From: Mesotaenium endlicherianum
Taxonomy: Eukaryota > Streptophyta > Zygnematophyceae > Zygnematales > Mesotaeniaceae
DNA: 64,000 nt
Reading direction: 5' to 3'
Assembly (NCBI GenBank): GCA_009602735.1
Contig: WELA01000930.1
Coordinates: 37,806 to 101,805 of the forward strand
Position 1 is the stretch's first letter. Every line of letters begins with the position of its first letter. A model generated the notes under the pieces. The model saw only the letters and a list, made by a program, of their open reading frames with translations. It did no database searches and was not told where the DNA came from. Below are positions 1-10,143 of the stretch, piece by piece. Both the position numbers and the translations under genes were made by a program.

Positions 1-395
1 TCATTGTGCGTGATTTTGATACTGCGAAACTGGCAGTATATGAAAACAGGTTGAAGCAGATGGCAATAGCCGTGCTGGGTCAATATCCTGGCGCCACCAT
101 GGAATTTGAAGTAACGGAACAGTACCGGAACATGAAAGAAATACTGGACCTGCATCCGCACATCAGTGCATATGCAGCTGAAGCCTACCGGCGCGCGGGA
201 GTGGATATGATCAAAGAACCCATCCGGGGCGGAACAGATGGCAGCCGGCTGAGCTTTATGGGATTGCCCTGTCCGAATATTTTCACCGGCATGCAAGCCA
301 TTCACAGCAAACACGAATGGATCGGTGTGCGTGATATGGAAAAAGCGGTTGATGTGTTGACGCAGCTTGTGCAGGTATGGGAAGAGCGATCCTGA
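1..395 (+). CDS. pepT: Peptidase T, C-terminal part (5' end outside window)
   Basis: This is the last ~131 codons of a gene that is already open at the window edge (reading frame begins at base 3). Peptidase T is a cytoplasmic zinc aminopeptidase of family M20 that removes N-terminal residues from tripeptides. The visible part carries the M20 C-terminal signature: GGTDGSRLSFMGLP near the end, then a His in HSKHEWI that would be a metal ligand, and the closing DMEKAVDVL helix. Only the C-terminal catalytic half is seen, so completeness cannot be judged. It runs in the same direction as the next gene with a 99-bp gap and is probably a separate transcription unit. Confidence 0.85.
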   Translation, partial: IVRDFDTAKLAVYENRLKQMAIAVLGQYPGATMEFEVTEQYRNMKEILDLHPHISAYAAEAYRRAGVDMIKEPIRGGTDGSRLSFMGLPCPNIFTGMQAIHSKHEWIGVRDMEKAVDVLTQLVQVWEERS

Positions 396-413
396 AAAAA
401 AAAGGTGGACTCG

Positions 414-443
414 TTGCAAAACCAAAAGAATGCCTTAGATTTA
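414..443 (+). promoter_or_regulatory. Candidate promoter of the first GMC gene
   Basis: TTG at 414-416, a 19-bp spacer, and TAGATTTA at 436-443 resemble the Bacteroidota -33/-7 consensus, with the last G of the -7 box replaced by A. It would give a leader of about 45 nt before the ATG at 495. Confidence 0.3.
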
Positions 444-494
444 AGTGTTGATTATACATTTAACATCAACAATCTTATCTAAAATATCATTGCT

Positions 495-2210
495 ATGCCC
501 AACGATTCATTGCACATCAACAACAAAGCAACTACACAAAATACTTACGACGCCATTGTAATAGGCTCGGGCATCAGCGGCGGATGGGCCGCAAAAGAAT
601 TGACCGAAAAAGGGTTGAAAGTATTGATGCTCGAAAGAGGAAAACAACATGAGCACATCAAAGATTATGCGACTGCGAATAAAGATCCCTGGCAGTTTGA
701 ACACAGGGGCCGGACCACTGCAGAACAAAGAAAAAAATATCCGGTTATACATAGGGGGTGGGCGGCCAGCGAAGCTGTGATGGATGCCTGGGTAAATGAA
801 GAAGATTGTCCGTATACGGAAATCAAACCCTTCACCTGGTGGCGTAGTTACCGGATGGGAGGACGATCTGTTTTATGGGGCAGGCAGAGCTACCGGTTGA
901 GCGATCTTGATTTTGAAGCCAATGCCAAAGAAGGCGTTGGGGTTGACTGGCCCATTCGTTACAAAGACATTGCACCCTGGTACGATCATGTAGAAAAATT
1001 TGCGGGCATCAGCGGTTCGCTGGAAGGTTTGCCGCACCTGCCCGACGGGCAATTCCTTCCGCCAATGGATCTTAACTGTGTGGAGAAAGATGTAGCGGCC
1101 CGTATCAAAACACAATACAAGGGAGCCAGGCACCTGATCATCGGCAGGGTGGCCAACTTAACGGCGCCCATTCCGGGAAGGACCCAGTGCCAGTTCCGCA
1201 ACAGGTGTTGGGAGGGATGTCCGTTCGGTGGCTATTTCAGCACGCAATCTTCTACTTTACCCGCAGCCATGAAAACGGGTAATTTAACGGTGCGTCCCGA
1301 TGCTATTGTAACAAGGCTGCTATACGATAAAGACAGTAAAAAAGTGAAAGGCGTGGAAGTACTGGATGCTGTCAACAACAAGACTTATGTATACCATGCG
1401 AAGATCGTATTCCTCAATGCATCTGCGTTGAACTCTGCATGGGTATTGTTCAATACCGCCACGGATATTTGGCCGGGCGGACTGGGCAGCAGCAGTGGCG
1501 AATTGGGGCATAATGTGATGGATCATCATTATAACCTGGGGGCAAGTGGCCAGGTAGAAGGCTATGAAGACAAATATTATTATGGCAGACGGGCCAATGG
1601 ATTTTATATTCCCCGGTTTGTAAATATCGGCAGCGACAAAAGAGACTACCTGCGAGGCTTTGGCTACCAGGGAGGGGCCAGCAGGGCAGGATGGAGCCGG
1701 AGCGTTGCAGAATTAGAGATAGGTGCGGGATTCAAAGAAGCGCTCACCGAGCCGGGCGGCTGGAGCATTGGCGCTACAGGGTTTGGTGAAATCCTGCCTT
1801 ATCATGAAAACAAGATCATGCTGGATGCGAACCGGAAAGACAAATGGGGATTACCGGTGCTGGCCATGGATTGTGAGTTGAGGGAAAACGAATTGAAAAT
1901 GCGGAAAGATATTGTAGCGGAAATGAAAGCTATGCTTGAAGCATCGGGCGTGAAACAAGTGAATACCTGGGACCAGGGGCATGCGATCGGACATGGTATC
2001 CACGAAATGGGAACAGCCCGTATGGGAAGAGATCCGAAGACATCGGTACTGAATGGCCATAACCAGGTGTGGGATGCGCCGAATGTATTCGTTACCGATG
2101 GCGCGTGCATGGTTTCTTCAGCCTGCCAGAATCCTTCACTCACTTATATGGCATTAACGGCCAGGGCAGCCAACTATGCGGTAGACGAATTAAAGAAGGG
2201 AAACTTGTAA
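495..2210 (+). CDS. GMC-family FAD oxidoreductase with Fe-S-type Cys motif (copy 1)
   Basis: A 571-residue glucose-methanol-choline family flavoenzyme, expected to oxidise a sugar or polyol hydroxyl. The N-terminus has the FAD Rossmann motif in AIVIGSGISGGW followed by LMLERG. The C-terminus has HEMGTARMG and NPSLTYMALTARAA, which carry the active-site His and Asn of the family. Cys232, Cys238 and Cys242 form C-x5-C-x3-C, the spacing reported for the 3Fe-4S site in the catalytic subunit of Burkholderia FAD-glucose dehydrogenase; electron transfer through a cluster is inferred. No signal peptide is visible and no small gluconate-dehydrogenase-like subunit 3 gene is adjacent. A close paralog lies at 3308-5032. 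The substrate is unknown. Confidence 0.88.
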   Translation: MPNDSLHINNKATTQNTYDAIVIGSGISGGWAAKELTEKGLKVLMLERGKQHEHIKDYATANKDPWQFEHRGRTTAEQRKKYPVIHRGWAASEAVMDAWVNEEDCPYTEIKPFTWWRSYRMGGRSVLWGRQSYRLSDLDFEANAKEGVGVDWPIRYKDIAPWYDHVEKFAGISGSLEGLPHLPDGQFLPPMDLNCVEKDVAARIKTQYKGARHLIIGRVANLTAPIPGRTQCQFRNRCWEGCPFGGYFSTQSSTLPAAMKTGNLTVRPDAIVTRLLYDKDSKKVKGVEVLDAVNNKTYVYHAKIVFLNASALNSAWVLFNTATDIWPGGLGSSSGELGHNVMDHHYNLGASGQVEGYEDKYYYGRRANGFYIPRFVNIGSDKRDYLRGFGYQGGASRAGWSRSVAELEIGAGFKEALTEPGGWSIGATGFGEILPYHENKIMLDANRKDKWGLPVLAMDCELRENELKMRKDIVAEMKAMLEASGVKQVNTWDQGHAIGHGIHEMGTARMGRDPKTSVLNGHNQVWDAPNVFVTDGACMVSSACQNPSLTYMALTARAANYAVDELKKGNL

Positions 2211-2220
2211 GAAGCAAGGA

Positions 2221-3111
2221 TCAGAAAAATATCCTGGCTTCAGATGTATAGGTTTTTTTAAACTCTTTGGGAGTACAGCCTTTCTTCTTTTTAAAGGTAT
2301 GGTTGAAATTAGAGATATTGTTGAACCCGCAGGTGTAAGCAATCTCTGCAACAGATTGTGTGGTATTGATGAGCATACGTGAGGCATGACCAAGACGGAT
2401 ATCGGTCATGCGTTCAATAAAAGTCATGCCGGTACGGGCTTTGAAAAAGCGGCTGAAAGCAGATTCCGCCATATTGGTCAGGGCAGCTACTTCTGACAGG
2501 GAAACGGGTCTTTGAAAATGTTCATTCATGTATTCCATTACTTTTTCTATACGCCGGCTGTTGTAAGAAAGGTGTTCGGTATTACTGAAAGTGGTGTTGG
2601 CGAGCAAACGCGTATGCCGGGAAATAGATAATTCATGCAGGATGGACATTAATTCAAGCACCGATTCAAAGCCCTCTTTTTTATAGAGGCGCATGATGCG
2701 ATAGGAAAGCAATTTCGCTGTTTCATAAGAAAACAAAACACCCCTTTGTGCTTTCTCCAGCATATTACGCATAGCAGCCAATTGGCTACGTTGCAGAAAA
2801 CTTTCTTCGAAAAGGTCGTGGTGAAACTGGATGGTTACTTCTGTGATATCGGTGTTATCGCATTTATGCTGAAACCAGGCATGTTGCAGCTCCGGACCAA
2901 TGAGCACCAGTTCAAGATCGGCAATCTCTTCTATATTATCTCCTACCACACGCCTGATTCCTTTGCCGTTTGTGATAAAGTTCAGTTCGAACGCTTTGTG
3001 GTAATGAATGGGCAAATCGAAAACACTCTTGTTTTTATTGAAAAAAACATGGAAGCAATCAGATTGAGCAAGCGGTGTGAACTCCTGCAATATTTCTCTT
3101 TGTGCAGCCAA
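2221..3111 (-). CDS. AraC-family transcriptional regulator with N-terminal cupin
   Basis: A 296-residue regulator. Residues ~1-120 form a cupin-like effector domain (YHKAFELNFITNGKGIRRV and following), and residues ~190-290 hold two helix-turn-helix motifs, with SLSEVAALTNMAESAFSRFF as the first and SVAEIAYTCGFNNISNFNHTF as the second, ending in the typical GCTPKEFKK. It lies convergent with the first GMC gene (10-bp gap) and divergent from the second, so it is placed to read a sugar-like ligand and control one or both oxidoreductases. That role is inferred from position only. Confidence 0.9.
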   Translation of the reverse strand: MAAQREILQEFTPLAQSDCFHVFFNKNKSVFDLPIHYHKAFELNFITNGKGIRRVVGDNIEEIADLELVLIGPELQHAWFQHKCDNTDITEVTIQFHHDLFEESFLQRSQLAAMRNMLEKAQRGVLFSYETAKLLSYRIMRLYKKEGFESVLELMSILHELSISRHTRLLANTTFSNTEHLSYNSRRIEKVMEYMNEHFQRPVSLSEVAALTNMAESAFSRFFKARTGMTFIERMTDIRLGHASRMLINTTQSVAEIAYTCGFNNISNFNHTFKKKKGCTPKEFKKTYTSEARIFF

Positions 3112-3307
3112 TAGAAAAAAGTTTATGCGATAGTTTTATTCAGGACGAACTCGTTTTCTAATATCGGTAATTATTTAGACAAAACTTGCTTTTGATATGC
3201 TGCACCATAATAGAAGCTGGAATGCTTATGAATGCTTGTTAGTATAATATTGACAATAAAATATTTTTATCTTTAACTTATATTCTACACCTCATACTGT
3301 AACGATT

Positions 3308-5032
3308 ATGCCAGATACTTCTTCGGTTGCTCCAGCCGTTCATTCAACTACTACTGCGTCTCATTCTTATGATGCCATTGTGATTGGCTCGGGTATCAGT
3401 GGCGGATGGGCCGCCAAAGAACTCTGTGAAAAAGGCTTGAAAACATTATTGCTCGAAAGAGGGCGCGATGTGGTACACCTGAAAGATTATCCTACTGCCA
3501 CCAAGAACCCCTGGGATTTTCCGCACCGCGGTAAAATGCCGGATGCATTTATCAAGGAAAATCCGGTGCTTACCAAATGTTATGCGTTGAGCGAAGCTAG
3601 TGAACATTTCTTTGTGAAAGACCACCAGCATCCTTATATCCAGGAAGCGCCTTTCGATTGGATACGTGGTTATCAGGTAGGTGGTAAATCTTTATTGTGG
3701 GCGCGTGCCACGCAGCGCTGGAGCCGCTTTGATTTTGAGGGACCTGCCAGGGATGGTTTTGCGGTGGACTGGCCCATCCGGTATGAAGACCTGGCGCCAT
3801 GGTATTCCCATGTAGAGCTTTTTGCCGGTATCAGTGGTAATAAAGATGGGTTGGAAACCCTTCCGGATGGTGAATTTCTTCCACCCTGGGAAATGAATTG
3901 TGCTGAGAAAGAACTGCAGCAAAAGATAATGGCAAATTATAAAGACCGGTACGTGGTACAGGGGCGATGTGCGCATCTTACCAAACCGAATGCAATTCAC
4001 CTGCAACAAGGCAGGGGGCAGTGCCAGGCCAGGAATTTGTGTGAACGGGGGTGTCCTTTCGGAGGATATTTCAGCTCCAATTCCTCTACTATTCCCTGGG
4101 CGCAAAAAACAGGAAACCTTACGCTGCGGCCCGATTCGGTTGTGCATTCCATCATTTATGATGAGCAGCAGGGTAAAGCTACAGGTGTGCGGGTGATCGA
4201 TGCAGTTACCAGGAAGGCAACGGAATTTTTTGCGAAAATCATTTTTGTGAATGCTGCATGTTTGAATACGAATTTGATCTTATTGAATTCGGTTTCACGG
4301 CGTTTTCCAAACGGATTGGGAAATGACAGTGGTTTATTGGGCAAATACGTAGCTTTTCACAATTACCGGGGAACCCTTACGGCCAATTATGATGGGCCGA
4401 AAGACAAATATTATTATGGCCGCAAGCCAACGGCGGCCATGATGCCCAACTTCAGGAATGTGTACCGGCAGGAAATGGATTTTCTCCGCGGTTATATGGT
4501 GCATTTCAGCGCGAGCAGGGGCCGGGCTTCAGCAGAGGGTATTGGTGGTAATTATAAAGATGCCATCACAGAAGCAGGCGACTGGCATATTTTTATGATG
4601 ATGCAGGGTGAAACCATTCCCAAAGAGACCAATCACCTGCGTTTGAGTAAAGACCAGAAAGATGAATGGGGTATCCCGCAACTCGTTGTTTCGGTAAAGT
4701 ATGATGAAAACGATGAGAAGCTGCTCAAAGATTTCCTGGAACAGGGTGCTGAGATGCTGCAAAAAGCAGGGGCATCGGATATCCGGCCGAACGACAGTAA
4801 ACAGGCGCCTGGATTAGATATACATGAAATGGGAGGTGTACGCATGGGACATGACCCCAAGACTTCTTTACTCAATCGCTGGAATCAGTTGCACCATTGT
4901 AACAATGTATTTGTTACTGACGGTGCTTGTATGACTTCTGTGAGTACACAGAATCCCTCGCTGACCTTCATGGCCATTACAGCCAGGGCAGCCAATCATG
5001 CGGTGGAGGAATTGAAGAAAGGGAATTTGTAA
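3308..5032 (+). CDS. GMC-family FAD oxidoreductase with Fe-S-type Cys motif (copy 2)
   Basis: A 574-residue paralog of the enzyme at 495-2210, collinear with it from end to end. It keeps the FAD motif (AIVIGSGISGGW), the C-x5-C-x3-C motif at Cys239/Cys245/Cys249, the HEMGGVRMG box and the NPSLTFMAITARAA box. A short Ser/Thr-rich leader of about 20 residues precedes the Rossmann fold, as in copy 1, and no export signal is visible. The two copies end in nearly the same residues (VEELKKGNL versus VDELKKGNL), which points to tandem duplication followed by divergence. The AraC gene between them is inverted. The substrate is unknown. Confidence 0.88.
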   Translation: MPDTSSVAPAVHSTTTASHSYDAIVIGSGISGGWAAKELCEKGLKTLLLERGRDVVHLKDYPTATKNPWDFPHRGKMPDAFIKENPVLTKCYALSEASEHFFVKDHQHPYIQEAPFDWIRGYQVGGKSLLWARATQRWSRFDFEGPARDGFAVDWPIRYEDLAPWYSHVELFAGISGNKDGLETLPDGEFLPPWEMNCAEKELQQKIMANYKDRYVVQGRCAHLTKPNAIHLQQGRGQCQARNLCERGCPFGGYFSSNSSTIPWAQKTGNLTLRPDSVVHSIIYDEQQGKATGVRVIDAVTRKATEFFAKIIFVNAACLNTNLILLNSVSRRFPNGLGNDSGLLGKYVAFHNYRGTLTANYDGPKDKYYYGRKPTAAMMPNFRNVYRQEMDFLRGYMVHFSASRGRASAEGIGGNYKDAITEAGDWHIFMMMQGETIPKETNHLRLSKDQKDEWGIPQLVVSVKYDENDEKLLKDFLEQGAEMLQKAGASDIRPNDSKQAPGLDIHEMGGVRMGHDPKTSLLNRWNQLHHCNNVFVTDGACMTSVSTQNPSLTFMAITARAANHAVEELKKGNL

Positions 5033-5181
5033 ATCCCTGATTTTATTGTGTATTTTTTACACTATCAATAGGGCAAAATACTACAACAAAATGTTAAAAA
5101 AGGACAGATGCTTCTTAAGCAATCGTTTTAAATTGCGTGTTGTAACGCTATTCGTCTATATCTAATTAACCCAACATTGCT

Positions 5182-8100
5182 ATGCCAACGAGAAAAAAAC
5201 TACTCGCAAGGACCGTCATGCTTGCGATCCTCTTTGCGCTACTCAGCGCGGGCGCGTACGCCCAAAAAAGCCTCTCAGGTAAGGTAACAAACAAAGCCAA
5301 TGGCCAGCCCATTGCAGGTGCTACCGTTCAATTGAAAGGTACTACCACAGTTGCTGTTACCAATGCTGAAGGTGTTTTTTCCATTCCTACCAAGGGTACC
5401 AGCGGTACTTTGGTAGTTTCTGTTATCGGTTTTGAACCTGTAGAACAGTCTATCAGTGGAAAAATCACTTTCAATTTTGCGCTATCAGAAACTATCAGCC
5501 AGTTGAATGAAGTACTGGTTACCGGTTATTCTGTCCAGCGAAAAAAAGACATCACCGGTTCAGTATCTGTGGTGAATGTAAGAGACCTGAAAGCAGTGCC
5601 GGCAGGAAGTGGCGAACAACTCCTGCAAGGCCGGGCTTCCGGTGTCAACGTTATCACTTCAGGTCAACCAGGATCGGGCAGTAATATCCGTATCCGCGGT
5701 ATTACTTCATTCGGTAATGTGGATCCCTTATACATCATTGATGGTGTGCAGGGAAGCATACGCGACCTCAACGCCAATGACATTGAGTCTATCCAGGTGT
5801 TGAAAGATGCGGGTGCTGCTTCAATTTATGGTGTGCGTGGTTCTAATGGAGTTATCATTGTAACTACGAAAAGGGGAAAATCAGGTAAAGCCACTGTTAC
5901 TTATGATGCCTATGTGGGTACCCAACGCCCGGCTTCAGGTAATCCATTCCATTTGCTGAATACGCAGGAAATGGCAACAGCTACCTGGGCAGCTTTAAAA
6001 AATTCCGGACAAACACTAACCCATCCCCAGTACGGTTCAGGAGCTACTCCAATTATCCCCGATTACATCCTGGCAGGTGGTACTGCAGGAATTGTTGGAT
6101 CAAGTCCGGCTACCGATCCATCTTTGTATAATATTGATTTCAGTAAACCCATTTATCAGATTGTACAGGCCAACAAGGTGGGCACAGACTGGTTTCATGA
6201 GATATTCAAGCCCGCAATGATACAGAGTCATACCGTTTCTGCCAGTGGGGGTAATGAAAAAAACACTTATTTATTTTCCCTGGGTTATTTAAACCAACAG
6301 GGCACCTTGATGAATACTTATCTGAAAAGGTATTCAGCACGTGTAAATACTACATTTAATATTAAGAACAACATCAGGGTGGGGGAAAACCTGTTCATCT
6401 ATGCCAGGGAAAACCCTCAGATCGGCAACCTAAGTGAGGGAAATGAAATCTCTATGAGTTATCGTGAGCAGCCCATCATCCCGGTGTATGATATCAAAGG
6501 AGGATTTGCGGGTACTGCTGCTAAAGGCTTGGGTAATGCGCAGAATCCTGTAGCTATGCGAGTGAGGGCCGCTGATAACAAAGGATATTCCTGGGACATA
6601 CAAGGTAACGCCTATGCAGAAGTAGATTTCCTGCGTCATTTGACTGCCAGGACTTCTTTTGGTGGTACACTTGATAACTTCTATTATTACTATTATGGTT
6701 ACCGCAGTTATGAGAATGCGGAGAACAACGGTTCCAATTCATTCAGCGAAAATGCCGGCTACAACCGTTCATGGACCTGGACCAATACAGTAACCTATAG
6801 CAATGTTTTTGCTGAGAAACACAATGTAAAAGCGCTGGCGGGTATAGAAGCAGTAGAGTCGTATGGCCGTGGTGTAGGTGGTGGAGCATTGGGATTCTTT
6901 ACGGATAATCCGAATTTCCGCACCCTTAGCAATGGTTCATCTGGTTTTACCAATTACAGCAACGTATACCAGAATTCATTGTATTCTTTATTCGGCAGAG
7001 TGGATTATGCTTATAATGATAAATACCTGCTTAGCGGAACCATCAGAAGAGATGGATCTTCCAGGTTTGGTGCAGATAAACGTTATGGTATATTCCCGGC
7101 CTTTTCATTGGGATGGCGTATATCCCGTGAATCTTTCCTCAGGGATGTATCATGGATATCTGACCTGAAACTGCGTGGAAGCTGGGGTAAACTGGGCAAC
7201 CAGTTGAACGTAAATCCGGCCAATGCTTTCAGTCTTTATGGTGGTGGACCGGGATCATCTTATTATGATATCAATGGAACCAGCACCAGTTCTGTACAAG
7301 GCTTTATTGCTACCCGTATCGGTAACCCAAAAACAGGTTGGGAAGAGGATGTGTTAACGAATTTTGGCTTGGATGCGGCATTGTTCAAAAACAAACTGGA
7401 CATCTCTTTTGAATACTATAAAAAATCGATCAATGGATTATTGTTCACTGACCAGGCTCCTGCAACAGTAGGTGGTGCTACCCTGCCCGTTGTAAACATC
7501 GGTAATATTGAGAATAAAGGTTTTGATTTCTCCGCTACTTATCATGGAACTGCTTCAAAAGACCTCAAGTTCGATATCGGTTTGATTGTAACCACTTATA
7601 AGAGCAATATCACTGATATTCCAGGACAATACTTTGAAGCGGGTGGCTCACGTATCGGAAATTTTGTTCGGAATGCAGTAGGTCACCCCATTGGCGCTTT
7701 TTATGGCTATGATGTAGTAGGGCTGTTCAGCGGTGCCGATGATGTAAGTAAATCTGCTACTCAAAAATTTGCTGCTCCGGGTCGATTCAAATACCGTGAT
7801 GTGAACGGAGATGGCAAGATCACTGCTGATGACAGAACCTTTTTCGGTGACCCCAACCCCAAGTTCACAGGTGGGTTAAATCTGAACGTATCGTATAAAG
7901 ATTTTGATTTGTCCATGTTCATGTATGGTTCTTTCGGCAATGACGTGATTAACTATGTCCGTTACTGGACGGATTTCTATCCTTCTTTCCAGGGAGTGAA
8001 GAGCAAGGATATGCTGTACGGTTCTTGGACACCCAGCAACACCGGGGCCAAAACACCCATTATTGAGAACGAATCTAACTTCAGCAACAATGGCGTTGTG

Positions 8101-8361
8101 AACTCTTACTATAAAGAGGATGGTTCTTATCTCAGGTGTAAATCACTGATCCTGGGCTATACCATACCTTCTACCACACTGAAAAAATGGGGTATCGAAA
8201 AATTCAGGATATACTTGCAAGCGGCTAACCTGTTTACGATTACCAAGTACACGGGTCTGGATCCCGAGCTGTCTGGTTCCAACGCAGCATTCGGCATCGA
8301 TTATGGTAACTACCCCAATAATCAGAAAAATTATAATGTGGGTGTAAGTGTTACATTCTAA
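5182..8361 (+). CDS. SusC/RagA-family TonB-dependent outer-membrane transporter
   Basis: A 1059-residue outer-membrane importer that takes oligomeric substrates from the partner SusD-like lipoprotein. It has a signal peptide (residues ~1-27, ending AYAQ), a carboxypeptidase-regulatory-like domain (~30-100, LSGKVTNKANGQPIAGATV), the SusC signature around LNEVLVTGYSVQRKKDITGSV, a plug domain with PLYIIDGV and the ESIQVLKDAGAASIYGVRGSNGVIIVTTK-type end, then a long barrel finishing in an aromatic residue (VSVTF). Length is normal for the family. The SusD gene follows after 30 bp. No ECF sigma/anti-sigma pair is adjacent, so regulation by the nearby AraC protein is possible but unproven. The ligand cannot be read from the sequence. 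Confidence 0.95.
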   Translation: MPTRKKLLARTVMLAILFALLSAGAYAQKSLSGKVTNKANGQPIAGATVQLKGTTTVAVTNAEGVFSIPTKGTSGTLVVSVIGFEPVEQSISGKITFNFALSETISQLNEVLVTGYSVQRKKDITGSVSVVNVRDLKAVPAGSGEQLLQGRASGVNVITSGQPGSGSNIRIRGITSFGNVDPLYIIDGVQGSIRDLNANDIESIQVLKDAGAASIYGVRGSNGVIIVTTKRGKSGKATVTYDAYVGTQRPASGNPFHLLNTQEMATATWAALKNSGQTLTHPQYGSGATPIIPDYILAGGTAGIVGSSPATDPSLYNIDFSKPIYQIVQANKVGTDWFHEIFKPAMIQSHTVSASGGNEKNTYLFSLGYLNQQGTLMNTYLKRYSARVNTTFNIKNNIRVGENLFIYARENPQIGNLSEGNEISMSYREQPIIPVYDIKGGFAGTAAKGLGNAQNPVAMRVRAADNKGYSWDIQGNAYAEVDFLRHLTARTSFGGTLDNFYYYYYGYRSYENAENNGSNSFSENAGYNRSWTWTNTVTYSNVFAEKHNVKALAGIEAVESYGRGVGGGALGFFTDNPNFRTLSNGSSGFTNYSNVYQNSLYSLFGRVDYAYNDKYLLSGTIRRDGSSRFGADKRYGIFPAFSLGWRISRESFLRDVSWISDLKLRGSWGKLGNQLNVNPANAFSLYGGGPGSSYYDINGTSTSSVQGFIATRIGNPKTGWEEDVLTNFGLDAALFKNKLDISFEYYKKSINGLLFTDQAPATVGGATLPVVNIGNIENKGFDFSATYHGTASKDLKFDIGLIVTTYKSNITDIPGQYFEAGGSRIGNFVRNAVGHPIGAFYGYDVVGLFSGADDVSKSATQKFAAPGRFKYRDVNGDGKITADDRTFFGDPNPKFTGGLNLNVSYKDFDLSMFMYGSFGNDVINYVRYWTDFYPSFQGVKSKDMLYGSWTPSNTGAKTPIIENESNFSNNGVVNSYYKEDGSYLRCKSLILGYTIPSTTLKKWGIEKFRIYLQAANLFTITKYTGLDPELSGSNAAFGIDYGNYPNNQKNYNVGVSVTF

Positions 8362-8391
8362 CCTTAATCCATTAAATGAAAAAAATTAAAT

Positions 8392-10119
8392 ATGAAAAAG
8401 TTTAGAATTCGAATATTAATCGTTGGAATAGCTGCAACACTTACCATGTTCTATGCTTGTTCCAAAAACTTTTTGGAGAAAGCTCCATTGGGTTCTCTGG
8501 ATGAATCAACACTGGCTACCAAAGCGGGTGTTGACGGATTGCTGATTGGCGCTTATCACTTAGTGAGCGGCTTTGGTGGTGCAGGTGGCGGCTGGCAAAC
8601 AGCAGCTTCCAACTGGGTATATGGTGGCGTGGCAAGTGATGATGCTTACAAAGGATCTGACCCTGGAGACCAGCCAGATATTGTACCCATTGAAACCTAT
8701 ACTTCCAACGCATCCAACGGCTACTTTAACCAGAAATGGCAGGCAGTGTATGATGCTGTACAGCGGTGTAACTCTGTGTTGCGTGTAATGGCTAAAGCTT
8801 CTGACATTTCTGATGCAGATAAAAAAAGGATTGCCGCTGAAGCCCGCTTTTTAAGGGCGCACTTTCATTTTGAGGCAAAGAAAATGTGGAATAAAGTGCC
8901 TTATATAGATGAAAGCATCACTTATGCAGCGGGCAATTACAATGTGCCTAATGACAAAGACATCTGGCCCAACATAGAAGCCGATTTCCAGTATGCAATA
9001 GACAACCTTCCTGCTACGCAGACTGCAGTGGGGCGTGCCAACAAATGGGCTGCAATGGCATATTTAGCCAAAGTGTACATGTTTGAAAAGCAATACGCTA
9101 AAGCATTGCCCCTTTTGAATAATGTGATAGCTAATGGAACTACAGCTTCTGGAAAAAAATATGCCCTGGTAAATTTTTCTGATAACTTCAATGCAGAAAC
9201 AAAGAATAGTGCGGAAGCCGTATTTTCTGTACAACAATCTGTTAATGATAACTCTAATGGCAATAATGGTGGTTGGGGCGATGTATTGAACTTTCCTTAT
9301 AATGGAGGCCCGGGTGGCTGTTGCGGATTCTACCAGCCTTCTCAAAGCCTGGTGAACTCTTACAAGGTAGATCCGATTACCGGTTTGCCTTTGCTGGACA
9401 CCTGGAACAGTACCGATGTTAAGAACGACCAGGGCCTGAAGTCTACAGATCCGTTTACACCCGAAACGGGACCATTGGATCCCCGTCTTGACTGGACTGT
9501 AGGCAGAAGAGGCCTTCCTTACCTGGATTGGGGTAATCACCCCGGTAACGACTGGATTCGTGATCAGAACAACGGTGGCCCTTATGCTCCGAAGAAAAAT
9601 GTGTATTATAAACGCCAGGAAGGTTCCTTAACCGACAAATCATTCTGGACCAATGGCGTTACTGCCAATAACTATACCATTATCCGTTTTGCTGATGTAT
9701 TGCTTTGGGCAGCTGAGTGTGAAGTGGAAATAGGTAGCCTGGTCAATGCAATGAACTATGTGAACCAGGTAAGGAGCCGTGCTGCTAATCCCAATGGATG
9801 GGTGAAAAACTCGAGCGGCTCGCCCGCAGCTAATTATATGGTTGGCCTTTATCTGGTATTCCCTGATCAGGCCTATGCCCGTAAAGCTGTCCGTTTTGAA
9901 AGAAAACTGGAGCTGGCTATGGAAGGACACCGCCATTTCGATCTCGTGCGTTATGGTACGGCGGCTACAGAACTGAATGCATATATGGCTAAGGAGAAAC
10001 AATACCGCACTTATTTTAATGGTAAATCCTTTACTGCTGGAGTAAGTGAGTATTTCCCTATTCCGCAATCACAAATAGATCTTAGTAAAGGAACACTTAA
10101 ACAGAATCCTGGTTATTGA
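8392..10119 (+). CDS. SusD/RagB-family surface nutrient-binding lipoprotein
   Basis: A 575-residue partner of the upstream SusC protein that sits as a lid over the transporter and binds substrate. A lipoprotein signal ends at the Cys in MFYACSKNFLEKAP (about residue 23). The TPR-like SusD fold is indicated by RIAAEARFLRAHFHFE in the first half, and by TIIRFADVLLWAAECEVEIG and AVRFERKLELAMEGHRHFDLVRYG in the C-terminal half, ending with FPIPQSQIDLSKGTLKQNPGY. It is co-transcribed with susC, and a terminator hairpin follows at 10144. Substrate is not predictable from sequence alone. Confidence 0.95.
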   Translation: MKKFRIRILIVGIAATLTMFYACSKNFLEKAPLGSLDESTLATKAGVDGLLIGAYHLVSGFGGAGGGWQTAASNWVYGGVASDDAYKGSDPGDQPDIVPIETYTSNASNGYFNQKWQAVYDAVQRCNSVLRVMAKASDISDADKKRIAAEARFLRAHFHFEAKKMWNKVPYIDESITYAAGNYNVPNDKDIWPNIEADFQYAIDNLPATQTAVGRANKWAAMAYLAKVYMFEKQYAKALPLLNNVIANGTTASGKKYALVNFSDNFNAETKNSAEAVFSVQQSVNDNSNGNNGGWGDVLNFPYNGGPGGCCGFYQPSQSLVNSYKVDPITGLPLLDTWNSTDVKNDQGLKSTDPFTPETGPLDPRLDWTVGRRGLPYLDWGNHPGNDWIRDQNNGGPYAPKKNVYYKRQEGSLTDKSFWTNGVTANNYTIIRFADVLLWAAECEVEIGSLVNAMNYVNQVRSRAANPNGWVKNSSGSPAANYMVGLYLVFPDQAYARKAVRFERKLELAMEGHRHFDLVRYGTAATELNAYMAKEKQYRTYFNGKSFTAGVSEYFPIPQSQIDLSKGTLKQNPGY

Positions 10120-10143
10120 TCAATTGATTGATTAAATTATGTG

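Noticed and set aside
5033-5181. ECF sigma-type promoter or terminator between the second GMC gene and susC
   Set aside because: Only a 5-bp A/T-rich stem (GTGTA/TACAC) and a poor -7 candidate (TATATCTA) are visible, and neither stands above background.
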